Source: an uncultured Oscillospiraceae bacterium
Lineage (GTDB): Bacteria; Bacillota; Clostridia; Oscillospirales; Acutalibacteraceae
Assembly: GCA_958448165.1 (NCBI GenBank)
Contig: CAUDCW010000008.1
Span: 62,001 to 126,000 of the forward strand
DNA length: 64,000 nucleotides
Direction of reading: 5' to 3'
A program made the translations under genes and the position numbers. This document shows, in pieces, positions 35,547 to 44,296 of this stretch. The notes beneath the pieces are model-generated. The model did not search any database, was not told where the DNA came from, and saw nothing but the letters and a program-made list of their open reading frames with translations. The stretch's first letter is position 1, and every line of letters starts with the position of its first letter.

Positions 35547-36506
35547 TTATTTATCCCACTGAATTACACAGCTGCCTGTTGTAAGACCTGCACCGAATGC
35601 GCACATTGCAATATAGTCGCCCTTCTTAAGCTTTCCCTGCTTGTTCATCTCGTCAAGAGCTATCGGAATACTGCCTGCCGAGGTGTTGCCGTATTCGCCG
35701 ACGTTTACAACATAGTTTTCACGGGGAATGTCAAGCTTTGCCGCAGCGGCGTCAATTATCCTTATATTAGCCTGATGCGGTATCATATGTGTAATTTCCT
35801 TTTGCTCAAGGCCTGCCGCCTTAACAACCTTGCGGATTCCTCTTACCATATTTGTTACTGCAAACTTGTAAACCTCCTGTCCGACCATATGAAGCACCGG
35901 CTTTTCGCCCTTGTGTGTATCAAACGGAGAGGTAAGCTCGCCTCTGGGAGCATACAGAACGTCTGTGTTGCCGTTTGCGGTGAGGTGGATTGACTTAAGT
36001 CCGTCGCCTTCGCCCAGAACAACAGCGCCGCCGCCGTCACCAAACAGAACACAGGTTGAGCGGTCTGTCCAGTCTGTCATATTAGACAGGTTATCAAATG
36101 CTATAACAAGAGCGTGCTTTATTTTTCCTCTTGCAAAAAAGCCGTCTGCAACGTCCAGAGAATAAATAAAGCCGGAGCAGGCTGCGTTTAAGTCAAATGC
36201 AGGGCAGGTGGCTCCGATTTCTTTCTGGATAACGCATGCCTCAGACGGGGTGATATACATACCCTTCATTGTTGCGCATATAATAAGGTCAAGGTCCTTT
36301 GCGGTGATGCCTGCATCGTCAAGCGCCTGATTGGCGGCGGTTACGCAAAGGTCGGTCATTGTTTCGGTTGTGATTATTCTTCTGTTGTGAATACCTGTTC
36401 TTGTTCTTATCCATTCGTCGTTTGTTTCAACCATTGTTGAAAGCTTGTCGTTTGAAACAACGTATTCCGGCACAGCTCGTCCGGTGCCTAAAATACTGAA
36501 ACTCAT
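35547..36506 (-). CDS. fabH: Beta-ketoacyl-ACP synthase III
   Basis: Starts fatty-acid synthesis by condensing acyl-CoA with malonyl-ACP. 319 residues with C110 in NAACSGF, the His in MIPHQANIRI and the Asn in YGNTSAGSIP. Its ATG overlaps the fabT stop (ATGA). Confidence 0.96.
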   Translation of the reverse strand: MSFSILGTGRAVPEYVVSNDKLSTMVETNDEWIRTRTGIHNRRIITTETMTDLCVTAANQALDDAGITAKDLDLIICATMKGMYITPSEACVIQKEIGATCPAFDLNAACSGFIYSLDVADGFFARGKIKHALVIAFDNLSNMTDWTDRSTCVLFGDGGGAVVLGEGDGLKSIHLTANGNTDVLYAPRGELTSPFDTHKGEKPVLHMVGQEVYKFAVTNMVRGIRKVVKAAGLEQKEITHMIPHQANIRIIDAAAAKLDIPRENYVVNVGEYGNTSAGSIPIALDEMNKQGKLKKGDYIAMCAFGAGLTTGSCVIQWDK

Positions 36507-36976
36507 GATTTAAATTCCTCCATTTTCTTTAGCCTTGAGTTCAAAAAGATGTTTATCCTGTCAATACAGCATACCAACAGATTTTTTTCGCTTTCGGTCA
36601 GGTTGCTTGAAATTGTGTTAGCCATATTGCGGTGAAAGCGCTTGTGGATTCTGTCGGCGTGTCTGCCGCTGTCGGTCAGCTGCACATACACCTGCCTGCC
36701 GTCGGCTATGCTCTTTTTTCTTATTACATATCCTTTTTTCTCAAGCTTGTTTACCATTGCGGTTACAGACGCCGGTGTTATCATCAGTTCAGATGCAATC
36801 TCGCCGACGGTTTTGCCTACAAGAGGGTTTTTGTTGACTGCTTCAATAAAATTGAGCTCGCAGATGGAAAGGTTCAGCCGCTTTGACTTTGTAAGCATCG
36901 ACTGCTCAACCCTTGAAAAAAGCACATAGCTTTTTTCCATAGCGTCGCTCAATCTGTTGGAAAAGGAATCCTCCAT
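36503..36976 (-). CDS. fabT: MarR-family regulator, probable FabT
   Basis: A 157-residue winged-helix regulator with the MarR core (NPLVGKTVGEIASELMITPASVTAMVNKLEKKGYVIRKKS, DGRQVYVQLTDSG). Position at the head of the fab cluster matches FabT of streptococci and related bacteria, which represses the cluster with acyl-ACP as co-repressor. Function is inferred mainly from synteny. Confidence 0.85.
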   Translation of the reverse strand: MEDSFSNRLSDAMEKSYVLFSRVEQSMLTKSKRLNLSICELNFIEAVNKNPLVGKTVGEIASELMITPASVTAMVNKLEKKGYVIRKKSIADGRQVYVQLTDSGRHADRIHKRFHRNMANTISSNLTESEKNLLVCCIDRINIFLNSRLKKMEEFKS

Positions 36977-36998
36977 TCATCAAGCTCCTTTGATAAAA

Positions 36999-37015
36999 TT
37001 AGTTAAACAACCTAA
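36999..37015 (-). promoter_or_regulatory. Candidate MarR/FabT operator
   Basis: An AT-rich imperfect palindrome, TTAGGTTGTTTAACTAA on the minus strand (outer TTAG/CTAA pair), directly downstream of the -10 box and over the probable transcription start. Placement fits autorepression; the sequence is not the streptococcal FabT box. Confidence 0.45.
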
Positions 37016-37018
37016 ATA

Positions 37019-37047
37019 ATTTTATTCCTCAATTTACGCTTTGTCAA
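37019..37047 (-). promoter_or_regulatory. Promoter of the fab/acc cluster
   Basis: On the minus strand TTGACA (37047-37042), 17 nt, TAAAAT (37024-37019). Confidence 0.85.
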
Positions 37048-37149
37048 GGTAAACTCATTTAGCCGGCAGTATTTTGGCATTATTCACAGTAATACTCAAT
37101 GTTGCAGAATATATACATATATATGTGCTTGTATGTGCTTGCGGTGCTT

Positions 37150-37191
37150 AAAAAAGAAACATCGCCGTTTGTATATTACAACAAAACGGCG
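37150..37191 (-). terminator. Terminator of the BofC-like gene
   Basis: CGCCGTTT and AAACGGCG form an 8-bp stem; on the minus strand a T6 run follows within ~8 nt. The stretch 37048-37149 shows nothing else I can name. Confidence 0.75.
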
Positions 37192-37211
37192 GCGCAAAAT
37201 AACGAAAGCTG

Positions 37212-37529
37212 TCAGCTGCAGTAATCCTCAAGCAAGCGCTTAAGCTCGCGCTCGTTTGCGGCATATACGCCTATCCCTAGCTGCTGCTTGTCAAAGTCGG
37301 GCAGGGACTCTATATCGGTGTCGGTTATCTCAATCGGGGCTTCCTCGCCGTTTCTGAACACGGCAACTTTGCCGTGAAGTTCTTTGACTATATATTCGTC
37401 CGAAACGCTCGGTGCGGTTTCGGCAATCTCACGCTGTTGTACTGTGTCGGGGGTGAGAGCCGAGATTGTGCCGACAAGCACAAGAAAGGTGATGGTCAGC
37501 ACAAGGCAGGATATCAAACGTCTGCTCAT
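37212..37529 (-). CDS. Secreted or membrane-anchored protein resembling the BofC C-terminal domain
   Basis: 105 residues: an N-terminal hydrophobic segment (~5-24, SCLVLTITFLVLVGTIS) serves as signal or anchor, followed by a small domain with YIVKELHGKVAVFRNGEE, a pattern I associate with the C-terminal domain of BofC, the forespore inhibitor of SpoIVB signalling. The match is from memory of the motif. Alone between the fab promoter region and the PBP gene; has its own terminator. Confidence 0.6.
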   Translation of the reverse strand: MSRRLISCLVLTITFLVLVGTISALTPDTVQQREIAETAPSVSDEYIVKELHGKVAVFRNGEEAPIEITDTDIESLPDFDKQQLGIGVYAANERELKRLLEDYCS

Positions 37530-37627
37530 TATAACACGTCCTTAATTTGATAAATTTACATATATTTATTGTTTATTCTTTTTAACCGATTATGCCCGCA
37601 GAAAAATGACTACAATAATCCGTGATG

Positions 37628-37688
37628 CGGAAAATATGCAAGCAAGATGTGCAAACAGCTTTCAGCGTGATTTATTCAGTGTTTCCTT
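37628..37688 (-). mobile_element. Half copy of a ~175-bp inverted-repeat element (copy 3)
   Basis: Read on the minus strand it begins aaggaaacactgaataaatc and follows copies 1 and 2 for about 60 bp up to ttttccg, then diverges. Only one terminus remains. Confidence 0.7.
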
Positions 37689-37806
37689 AAATTGAATGTG
37701 CGGGTTCAGAATTCGTGATAAAGCGTGATGATTTTATTAAAAAACAGTAAATAATCAAAGAAATCAGAAAAATGTTGAAAAAAGCATTTCATTTTTATTT
37801 AATTAG

Positions 37807-37815
37807 TGGTATAAT
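37807..37815 (+). promoter_or_regulatory. Extended -10 promoter of the PBP gene
   Basis: TGG-TATAAT (TGnTATAAT) with no clear -35 box; ~105 nt before the start codon. Confidence 0.6.
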
Positions 37816-37920
37816 TCAAAATAGGTTTGTGTACTCAAATGGAGATTGCCGCTTTGCGGCAAGGAACATATCGAATTATTTTTGAATGCGGGTTTTTAAA
37901 ATAATAAGGAGGTAAAACTT

Positions 37921-40311
37921 GTGAGGAAAACCGATATAAGTAAATTTACCGATGATTCTCCGCAGGACAATTCGGCAATAATTGAAAAAAGCATGCCAAG
38001 AAGATGTCTTTCGATGATATGGAAGATTTTTTCGACCGTATTATTAATATTAATTATTTCGCTTATTGTTGTGGGAATATCGGTGGGGATTTATCTTTTG
38101 CAGCTTGCAAACCAGCCTACCGGCATTGACTTGCACGCTTCAAAGCTTAATCTTACCAGCATAATTTATGTTTATGACGATAATAACGAGCCTGTTGAGT
38201 ATGAACGGCTTCACAGCAGTGAAAACAGGATCTGGGTCGATCTGAAAAACATACCTCAGGATATGAGAGATGCGCAGGTTGCGATTGAAGATAAGCGATT
38301 TTATGAGCATAACGGCGTTGACTGGACAAGAACCTTCGGCGCTGTATTGAGTCTGGCAGGCGGCGGCGACAGCTACGGCGGTTCCACGCTCACGCAGCAG
38401 CTTATCAAGAACATTACAAACGACAACGAAGTGAGCATAACAAGAAAGCTCAACGAAATTTTCAGAGCGCTTAATCTTGAACGGGAGTACACCAAGGACG
38501 AGATTCTGGAGGCGTACCTCAATATAGTAAACTACGGCAGCGGCTGCAACGGCGTTCAGTCTGCGGCAAATCTGTATTTCGCAAAGAATATCAGCGATTG
38601 CTCAATTGCCGAGTGTGCCGCAATTGCCGGCATCACGCAGAACCCTTCTGCCTATAATCCGCTTGAATATCCCGAGGCGAACAAGGAGCGGCGTGAAACG
38701 GTTATCAGGGCAATGTACGACCAGAAGATGATAACCAAGGACGAGTATGAGTCCGCGATGAAAGAATCAAAAAATATGAAGTTCGTGGGCAACTACAACA
38801 ACCCGATGCTTGAGCAGGAAGAAAACGAGGAAGACGACAGCAGTGATGTTTTAAACTGGTACACAGACGCACTGCTCAAGGATTTAAAGGTTGACCTTGC
38901 CCAGGCGCTCAATATAAGCGAGGACAGCGCTTCGTCAAAGATTTATACAGAGGGTCTTAAGATTTACTGTGCGATGGACAGGGATATGCAGGAATATGCC
39001 GAGCAGTATGTTCTTCATATGGATACTCCGTATGACCAGAATCTGCAGACGGGTATTGTTATGATGGGCTTTGACGGCAGAATCATTGCAACAGTCGGCA
39101 GCCGTGAAAAGAAAACGCAGGACCTTGTATGGGACAGAACCGTTGACTCGGCGCTTCAGCCCGGTTCTTCAATCAAGCCTGTTATCGTTTATCCGATGGC
39201 GATTGATTCGGGCGAATATAACTTCTCCTCGTATGTAAAGGACGAACCGATTGAAAAATGGGCGAAGGATGCAAACGGCAACTGGTATTCCGGCCCGAAC
39301 AACTCGGACGGCACATATCACCACGATATACTTCTGCCGGAGGCTATTGAGCGTTCGCTCAACGCAGCGGCTGTGCAGACAATGAACATTATCGGCACCA
39401 AAAATGCCTATAATCAGGCGATAAACAAGCTTGGCTTCAGAAACCTCTCATCTGAAGATGCACAGAATCTTGGCGCGCTTTCTATCGGCGGTATGAACGG
39501 CGGTGTTACGGTAAGAGAGATGGTCGCTTCGTATGCGTATATGGGCAACGGAGGAAAATACTACACTCCGTACACATATTATTATGTAACGGACCAGAAC
39601 GATAATATTATAATAGACAACAGAGAATCAACGCCGACTCAGGCATATTCCGAAGAAACGGCAACAATAATGAACCGTCTGCTTCATTACAACGTGATTT
39701 ACAATAACCCGGCTCATACCGGTGCGTATATCGCAAAGATTGACAACTGGGATATTATCGGTAAGACAGGTACAACCGATAACAGCTTTGACCACTGGTT
39801 TATCGGTATGTCGCCCTACTGCGTGCTTGGAAGCTGGACGGGATTTGATAGCCCGGCACGGATAAGCGACGCAGGCTTCAACACAGCCGAGTACACCTTC
39901 CACGACCTTATGGCGCATTACCTTGCCGACAAGGAGTATAAAGAATATAATTTGTCGGAAAATGTTCAGCAGGTTTCGTACTGCGAGGTGACCGGCAAGC
40001 TTGCCTCAAGCTATTGCTACAGCACAAAGATGGGTTATTATACACAGGATAATATGCCGGAATATTGCAGCGGTTCGCACGGCTATTCGGGCAATTACTG
40101 GAACAGCTCGTCTTCAAGCAGCTATGACTGGCTGAGCAGTGATGATTCGTCCGACGACGATTCAGGCTACAGCAGCGATACAAGCAGCTGGGGAGATTAC
40201 AGCAGCGATTACAGCAGCGATTACAGCAGCTACCCGTCGTCCGACAGCTCGTACGACAGCTCTGCTGCCGATAATCCGCCGGACCCGAACGGCAATCCTG
40301 CGGGTGATTAG
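37921..40311 (+). CDS. Class A penicillin-binding protein (PBP1A-type)
   Basis: Bifunctional peptidoglycan glycosyltransferase/transpeptidase, membrane-anchored. One transmembrane helix (~35-62); GT51 domain with catalytic E123 in IEDKRFYEHNGVDW and GGSTLTQQL; transpeptidase with S416-x-x-K419 (GSSIKP), S479-L-N481, and KTGT at 615-618. The last ~75 residues are Ser/Tyr/Asp-rich low complexity containing three exact 12-bp units (40195-40230, encoding SDYS). GTG start, with AAGGAGG 8 nt upstream. Confidence 0.96.
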   Translation: MRKTDISKFTDDSPQDNSAIIEKSMPRRCLSMIWKIFSTVLLILIISLIVVGISVGIYLLQLANQPTGIDLHASKLNLTSIIYVYDDNNEPVEYERLHSSENRIWVDLKNIPQDMRDAQVAIEDKRFYEHNGVDWTRTFGAVLSLAGGGDSYGGSTLTQQLIKNITNDNEVSITRKLNEIFRALNLEREYTKDEILEAYLNIVNYGSGCNGVQSAANLYFAKNISDCSIAECAAIAGITQNPSAYNPLEYPEANKERRETVIRAMYDQKMITKDEYESAMKESKNMKFVGNYNNPMLEQEENEEDDSSDVLNWYTDALLKDLKVDLAQALNISEDSASSKIYTEGLKIYCAMDRDMQEYAEQYVLHMDTPYDQNLQTGIVMMGFDGRIIATVGSREKKTQDLVWDRTVDSALQPGSSIKPVIVYPMAIDSGEYNFSSYVKDEPIEKWAKDANGNWYSGPNNSDGTYHHDILLPEAIERSLNAAAVQTMNIIGTKNAYNQAINKLGFRNLSSEDAQNLGALSIGGMNGGVTVREMVASYAYMGNGGKYYTPYTYYYVTDQNDNIIIDNRESTPTQAYSEETATIMNRLLHYNVIYNNPAHTGAYIAKIDNWDIIGKTGTTDNSFDHWFIGMSPYCVLGSWTGFDSPARISDAGFNTAEYTFHDLMAHYLADKEYKEYNLSENVQQVSYCEVTGKLASSYCYSTKMGYYTQDNMPEYCSGSHGYSGNYWNSSSSSSYDWLSSDDSSDDDSGYSSDTSSWGDYSSDYSSDYSSYPSSDSSYDSSAADNPPDPNGNPAGD
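40195..40230 (+). repeat. Three exact 12-bp tandem units in the PBP tail
   Basis: GATTACAGCAGC occurs three times in a row, in frame. Copy number could change by slippage without a frameshift. Confidence 0.85.
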
Positions 40312-40372
40312 CGGTTGTCGGTTTTCGGAGGCAGCGGCACAATATAGATAAAAATTTTACTGAGGTGTACTG

Positions 40373-41620
40373 ATGATTAATATTGCAATTATGGGTTACG
40401 GCACAGTAGGCTCGGGAGTAGCCGAGATTATAGTTACTCACAAAGAGAGTCTTGCAAAGCGTGCCAAGGAAGAGATAAATATTAAATATATTCTGGATAT
40501 CAGGGAGTTCCCCGGAGATCCGCTTGAAGAAAAATTCACAAAGGATTTTAACGACATTATTAACGACGACGATATCAAGGTTGTTGTTGAGGTTATGGGC
40601 GGGCTTCACCCGGCTTATGACTTTGTCAAGGCTTGCCTCGAAAAAGGCAAGAGTGTTGTTACATCAAACAAGGAGCTTGTTGCCGCAAAGGGCGCAGAGC
40701 TTTTGCAGATTGCACAGGATAAGAATGTAAACTTCCTGTTTGAGGCAAGCGTCGGCGGCGGTATCCCGATTATCCGCCCGATGAGCCAGTGCCTTGCAGC
40801 CAACGAGGTTGTTGAGGTGGCAGGAATACTCAACGGTACGACTAACTTTATCCTCACAAAGATGATAAGAGAGCAGATGTCGTTTGAGGACGCCCTTGCT
40901 CTGGCGCAGAAGCTCGGCTATGCCGAAAAGGACCCGACAGCTGACGTTGAGGGCCTTGACGCCGTAAGAAAAATCTGTATTCTTGCCTCTCTTGCATACG
41001 GCAAGCACGTTTATCCCGACAATATACATACCGAGGGTATTTCAAAAATAACCCTTGCCGATGTTGCATATGCATCAGCCTGGGGCGGTGTAATCAAGCT
41101 TATCGGCAGCGTTAAGAAGCTTGACGACGGCAGAATTGACATATTTGTAGCGCCGATGATTCTTGACAGCGGCAGCCAGCTTGCAGGCGTTGACGACGTG
41201 TTCAACGGCATTATGGTAAGGGGCGACTCGACCGGCGACGTTGTGTTCTACGGCAAGGGCGCAGGCAAAATGCCGACAGCAAGTGCGGTTGTTGCCGATG
41301 TTATCGACTGCATCAAGCATCTTAAGGCAAGAAAATATCTCTTCTGGGCTGACAGCGAGAATGAATATGTTCTCCCGTATGACGAGAGCGTCTGCTCAAT
41401 GTACCTCAGAGTTTCATTTGAGGACGGAACTGACATCAATACTGTTGCCACCGATGTTTTTGGTGAGGTAAGCTTTATAAACAAGCAGGGCAGCAAAAAC
41501 GAAGCCGCGTTTATTACACCGCAGATGACTGTTAAAAAGTTCAACGAGCTTGCAAACAAGCTTGAGCAGTCCGGCTGCGTTAAGATTGAGTCAAGAATTC
41601 GTATGGGTGATGATTTATAA
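40373..41620 (+). CDS. hom: Homoserine dehydrogenase
   Basis: Reduces aspartate semialdehyde to homoserine. 415 residues: N-terminal GYGTVGSGVAEII cofactor loop, GTTNFILTKM and the catalytic region AEKDPTADVEGLDAVRK, and a C-terminal ACT domain (~345-410, MYLRVSFEDGTDINTVA) for feedback control. It lies 61 bp after the PBP gene and directly abuts thrB. Confidence 0.96.
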   Translation: MINIAIMGYGTVGSGVAEIIVTHKESLAKRAKEEINIKYILDIREFPGDPLEEKFTKDFNDIINDDDIKVVVEVMGGLHPAYDFVKACLEKGKSVVTSNKELVAAKGAELLQIAQDKNVNFLFEASVGGGIPIIRPMSQCLAANEVVEVAGILNGTTNFILTKMIREQMSFEDALALAQKLGYAEKDPTADVEGLDAVRKICILASLAYGKHVYPDNIHTEGISKITLADVAYASAWGGVIKLIGSVKKLDDGRIDIFVAPMILDSGSQLAGVDDVFNGIMVRGDSTGDVVFYGKGAGKMPTASAVVADVIDCIKHLKARKYLFWADSENEYVLPYDESVCSMYLRVSFEDGTDINTVATDVFGEVSFINKQGSKNEAAFITPQMTVKKFNELANKLEQSGCVKIESRIRMGDDL

Positions 41621-42517
41621 ATGATTAGGATTCAGGTTCCCGCAACAAGCGCAAACTTAGGCTCGGGCTTTGACAGCCTCGGTGTTGCGCTGACGCTCTA
41701 CAATCAGGTGTGGATGGAGGAGAGCGACGTCATTGATATTTCTTCAAAGGATGACGTTAAAATCCCCACAGACGAGAGCAATCTGATATACTGGTCGGCT
41801 CAGAGGCTGTATGAAGAATGCGGCAAAAGGCTGCCCGGACTTAAAATAATACAGGAAAACAACATTCCGATGACGAGAGGTCTTGGCAGCAGCTCGGCGT
41901 GTATTGTCGCCGGTCTTGTCGGTGCCAACCGCTTTCTTGGCAATCCGCTGTCGAAAACAGACCTCGAAACGCTTGCCGTTGCCATTGAGGGACATCCCGA
42001 CAACACCACCCCGTGTATCACAGGCGGTCTTGTGACCTCGGCAATGGACGGTGGCAGGATTTACAGTGTAACTGTGCCTGTTGCCGACAATATCCGCTTT
42101 GCCGTGTTTGTGCCGCCGTTTGAGCTTAAAACCGAAACGGCAAGAGGTGCGCTGCCCGACAAATATTCACGTCAGGACGCAGTGTTCAATCTGTCGCGCT
42201 CTGCACTTATGACCTCGGCTCTGTTTTCGGGAAGCCTCGAAAATCTTCGTGTGGCTGTGCAGGACAGGCTTCACCAGCCTTACCGGAAAGGCTTTATTGA
42301 GGGTTATGATACGGTTTTCCGCTTAAGCTATGAGCTTGGCTCCTACGGCACCTGCATAAGCGGCGCCGGACCGTCTATTCTTGCGATTGTTGACGAGAAG
42401 GGCGTTGAAACCTTTGAAAAGCACGCAATTTCTTCGCTTGAGGAAAAGGGAATATGCGGCTGGCGGCTTTTGACGCTTGCTCCTGAAAGCAACGGAGCAA
42501 GGATATTTATAGAATAA
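41621..42517 (+). CDS. thrB: Homoserine kinase
   Basis: GHMP kinase that phosphorylates homoserine on the way to threonine. 298 residues with PATSANLGSGFDSLGVAL, the ATP loop TRGLGSSSACIVAGL, and GTCISGAGPSILAI. Its ATG follows the hom TAA with no gap. No thrC is seen in the window. Confidence 0.96.
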   Translation: MIRIQVPATSANLGSGFDSLGVALTLYNQVWMEESDVIDISSKDDVKIPTDESNLIYWSAQRLYEECGKRLPGLKIIQENNIPMTRGLGSSSACIVAGLVGANRFLGNPLSKTDLETLAVAIEGHPDNTTPCITGGLVTSAMDGGRIYSVTVPVADNIRFAVFVPPFELKTETARGALPDKYSRQDAVFNLSRSALMTSALFSGSLENLRVAVQDRLHQPYRKGFIEGYDTVFRLSYELGSYGTCISGAGPSILAIVDEKGVETFEKHAISSLEEKGICGWRLLTLAPESNGARIFIE

Positions 42518-42519
42518 TC

Positions 42520-42692
42520 AAGGAAACACTGAATAAATCACGCTAAAGCTGTTTGCGCATCTTGCCCCCATATTTTCCGTTAGCTTGACCAAAAAATCCT
42601 CGTAATGTGACAGCGTTACTGCGGTTTATTTGTTCAACATGACGAAAAATCTGACGGCGCAACCTGCACAAACGATTTAATCGGTATTTCCT
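42520..42692 (+). mobile_element. ~173-bp inverted-repeat (MITE-like) element, copy 1
   Basis: Ends are aaggaaacactgaataaatc and gatttaatcggtatttcctt, an imperfect inverted repeat. About 80% or more of the body matches copy 2 by eye. Inside, CCGTTAG/CTGACGG and GTAATGT/GCGTTAC arms can form one long hairpin. No coding capacity. It fills the gap between thrB and lysC; the lysC promoter starts 12 bp after it. Confidence 0.8.
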
Positions 42693-42703
42693 TAAAATTA
42701 CTC

Positions 42704-42732
42704 TTGACATTTTACATAAAAGCTATTAAAAT
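42704..42732 (+). promoter_or_regulatory. Promoter of lysC
   Basis: TTGACA (42704-42709), 17 nt, TAAAAT (42727-42732). The leader is only ~55 nt, too short for a lysine riboswitch. Confidence 0.85.
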
Positions 42733-42792
42733 CTTTTAAGGACGCTTTTCCAAAGGGGAGAGCTAAGAGGGAAAAATATTGGAGGAATACCA

Positions 42793-44004
42793 ATGGGCCT
42801 TATAGTACAAAAGTTTGGCGGCACATCTGTTGCAGACGCACAGAGAGTTATGAACGTTGCCAAAATTGTCACCGACACTTATAAAAACGGCAATAATGTT
42901 GTGGTTGTTGTTTCTGCTCAGGGTGACACGACTGACGATTTGATTGAAAAGGCAAATGAGATTAATCCAAACGCTACAAACCGTGAAAAGGATATGCTGC
43001 TTTCTGCCGGCGAGCAGATTTCTATTTCGCTTCTCGCTATGGCTATTCAGAAGCTCGGTTATCCGGTTGTATCGCTGTTGGGCTGGCAGGCAGGCTTTCA
43101 GACAACCGCTATGCACACCAATGCAAGAATCAGGAAGATAGCCTCAGAAAGACTTAAGGCAGAGTTGGACAAAAGAAATATCGTTGTTGTAGCCGGCTTC
43201 CAGGGTATCAGCCAATACGGAGATGTGACAACGCTCGGCAGAGGCGGCTCGGATACAAGCGCTGTTGCTATTGCATGCGCTCTTCACGCTGACCTGTGTC
43301 AGATATATACGGACGTTGAGGGCGTTTATACAGCCGACCCGAGAAAAGTTAAAAACGCAAAGAAGCTTAATGAGATTTCATACGATGAAATGCTTGAGCT
43401 TGCAACACTGGGCGCACAGGTTCTTCACAACCGCAGTGTTGAAATGGCGAAAAAATATAATCTTGAGCTTGAGGTGCTTTCAAGCCTGACTTGTGCACCG
43501 GGTACAATCGTTAAGGAGACGGCGAAAATGGAAAAAATGTTAATAAGCGGCGTAGCCAAGGATACAAACGTAGCAAGAATTTCTGTTACAAATATTCCCG
43601 ACAGACCCGGCCTTGCATTCAAGATGTTCTCAAAGCTTTCCGCAAAGGACATCAATGTTGACATTATCCTTCAGTCAATCGGCAGAGATAATACAAAGGA
43701 TATTACCTTTACGGTAGCCAAGGAAAAGGGCAAGGAAGCAGTTGCTATTTTAGAGGATTATGCTGCTGCAATCGGTGCAGGCGAGGTTCTTTATGATGAC
43801 AACGTTGCAAAGATTTCGATTGTCGGCGCAGGTATGGAAACACACGCAGGCGTTGCTTCAAAGATGTTTGAGGCACTTTACGACAACCAGATTAACATTC
43901 AGATGATTTCAACCAGCGAGATTAAGGTTTCTGTTCTTATCAATATCGACGATGCAGACAGAGCAGTAAGCTCAATCCACGCAAAGTTCTTTGATGCTGA
44001 ATAA
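42793..44004 (+). CDS. lysC: Aspartate kinase
   Basis: First enzyme of the lysine/threonine/methionine pathway. 403 residues: kinase domain (VQKFGGTSVADAQRV, GRGGSDTSAVAIA, YTDVEGVYTADPR) and two C-terminal ACT domains (~265-400, with ISVTNIPDRPGLAFKMF). Size and layout match B. subtilis aspartokinase II. An internal ribosome binding site before codon 246 may produce the separate regulatory beta subunit. TGGAGGAAT lies 6 nt before the ATG. Confidence 0.96.
   Translation: MGLIVQKFGGTSVADAQRVMNVAKIVTDTYKNGNNVVVVVSAQGDTTDDLIEKANEINPNATNREKDMLLSAGEQISISLLAMAIQKLGYPVVSLLGWQAGFQTTAMHTNARIRKIASERLKAELDKRNIVVVAGFQGISQYGDVTTLGRGGSDTSAVAIACALHADLCQIYTDVEGVYTADPRKVKNAKKLNEISYDEMLELATLGAQVLHNRSVEMAKKYNLELEVLSSLTCAPGTIVKETAKMEKMLISGVAKDTNVARISVTNIPDRPGLAFKMFSKLSAKDINVDIILQSIGRDNTKDITFTVAKEKGKEAVAILEDYAAAIGAGEVLYDDNVAKISIVGAGMETHAGVASKMFEALYDNQINIQMISTSEIKVSVLINIDDADRAVSSIHAKFFDAE
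43513..43530 (+). promoter_or_regulatory. Internal ribosome binding site and start for a LysC beta subunit
   Basis: AAGGAGA (43513-43519), 8-nt spacer, ATG (43528) in frame at codon 246 of lysC. Initiation here gives a 158-residue protein with only the ACT domains, as in B. subtilis LysC. Confidence 0.6.
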
Positions 44005-44024
44005 GCTGCTGAAAAATTAAAAAT

Positions 44025-44060
44025 AAGCCGGAGTTATTAATATATTACCGGCTTTATATA
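44025..44060 (+). terminator. Weak terminator of lysC
   Basis: AAGCCGG (44025-44031) pairs with CCGGCTT (44048-44054), followed by a short AT stretch just before the tRNA. Confidence 0.45.
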
Positions 44061-44061
44061 T

Positions 44062-44138
44062 CCGGGTGTAGCGCAGTTTGGTAGCGCGCTTGAATGGGGT
44101 TCAAGAGGCCGCAGGTTCGACTCCTGTCACTCGGACCA
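44062..44138 (+). tRNA. tRNA-Pro (anticodon GGG)
   Basis: A full cloverleaf: acceptor CCGGGTG/CACTCGG, D arm GCGC..GCGC, anticodon stem CTTGA/TCAAG with loop ATGGGGT giving anticodon GGG (reads CCC/CCU), T arm GCAGG-TTCGACT-CCTGT, discriminator A and encoded CCA. Confidence 0.97.
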
Positions 44139-44143
44139 AAAGC

Positions 44144-44264
44144 GGCGAGAAATACTCGCCTAAAAGAAGAAAGAATAGTGAATAAATAAGAAATAATAAA
44201 GAAGTGACCTTGTGCCGCTTTTGTATTATTCTTTATTCTCTATTCTTTTTTTATTTATTCTTTA
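44144..44264. repeat. A/T-rich inverted repeat after tRNA-Pro
   Basis: A perfect hairpin GGCGAG-AAATA-CTCGCC (44144-44160) is followed by an A-rich tract of aagaata units and its T-rich counterpart (tattctttattctctattct), forming loose inverted arms. It resembles the ends of the other dispersed repeats but lacks their core. Confidence 0.5.
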
Positions 44265-44296
44265 AATACGCAGAAGCTTTGCAGAAAGAAGATAAA

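Larger units (their letters stand above)
37530..37920. other. 391-bp intergenic region before the PBP gene
   Basis: It holds the half element above, an extended -10 promoter (37807-37815), and a small hairpin TTGCCGC-TTT-GCGGCAA (37846-37862) of the type found in the dispersed repeats. Otherwise AT-rich with no gene. Confidence 0.6.

Noticed and set aside
39908..40609. Long antisense reading frame rich in Cys, Ser and Asn across the PBP tail
   Set aside because: It is the reverse of the Ser/Tyr/Asp codon repeat of the PBP; no ribosome binding site or family pattern.
42733..42792. Lysine riboswitch before lysC
   Set aside because: Only ~55 nt between promoter and start, too short for the aptamer.
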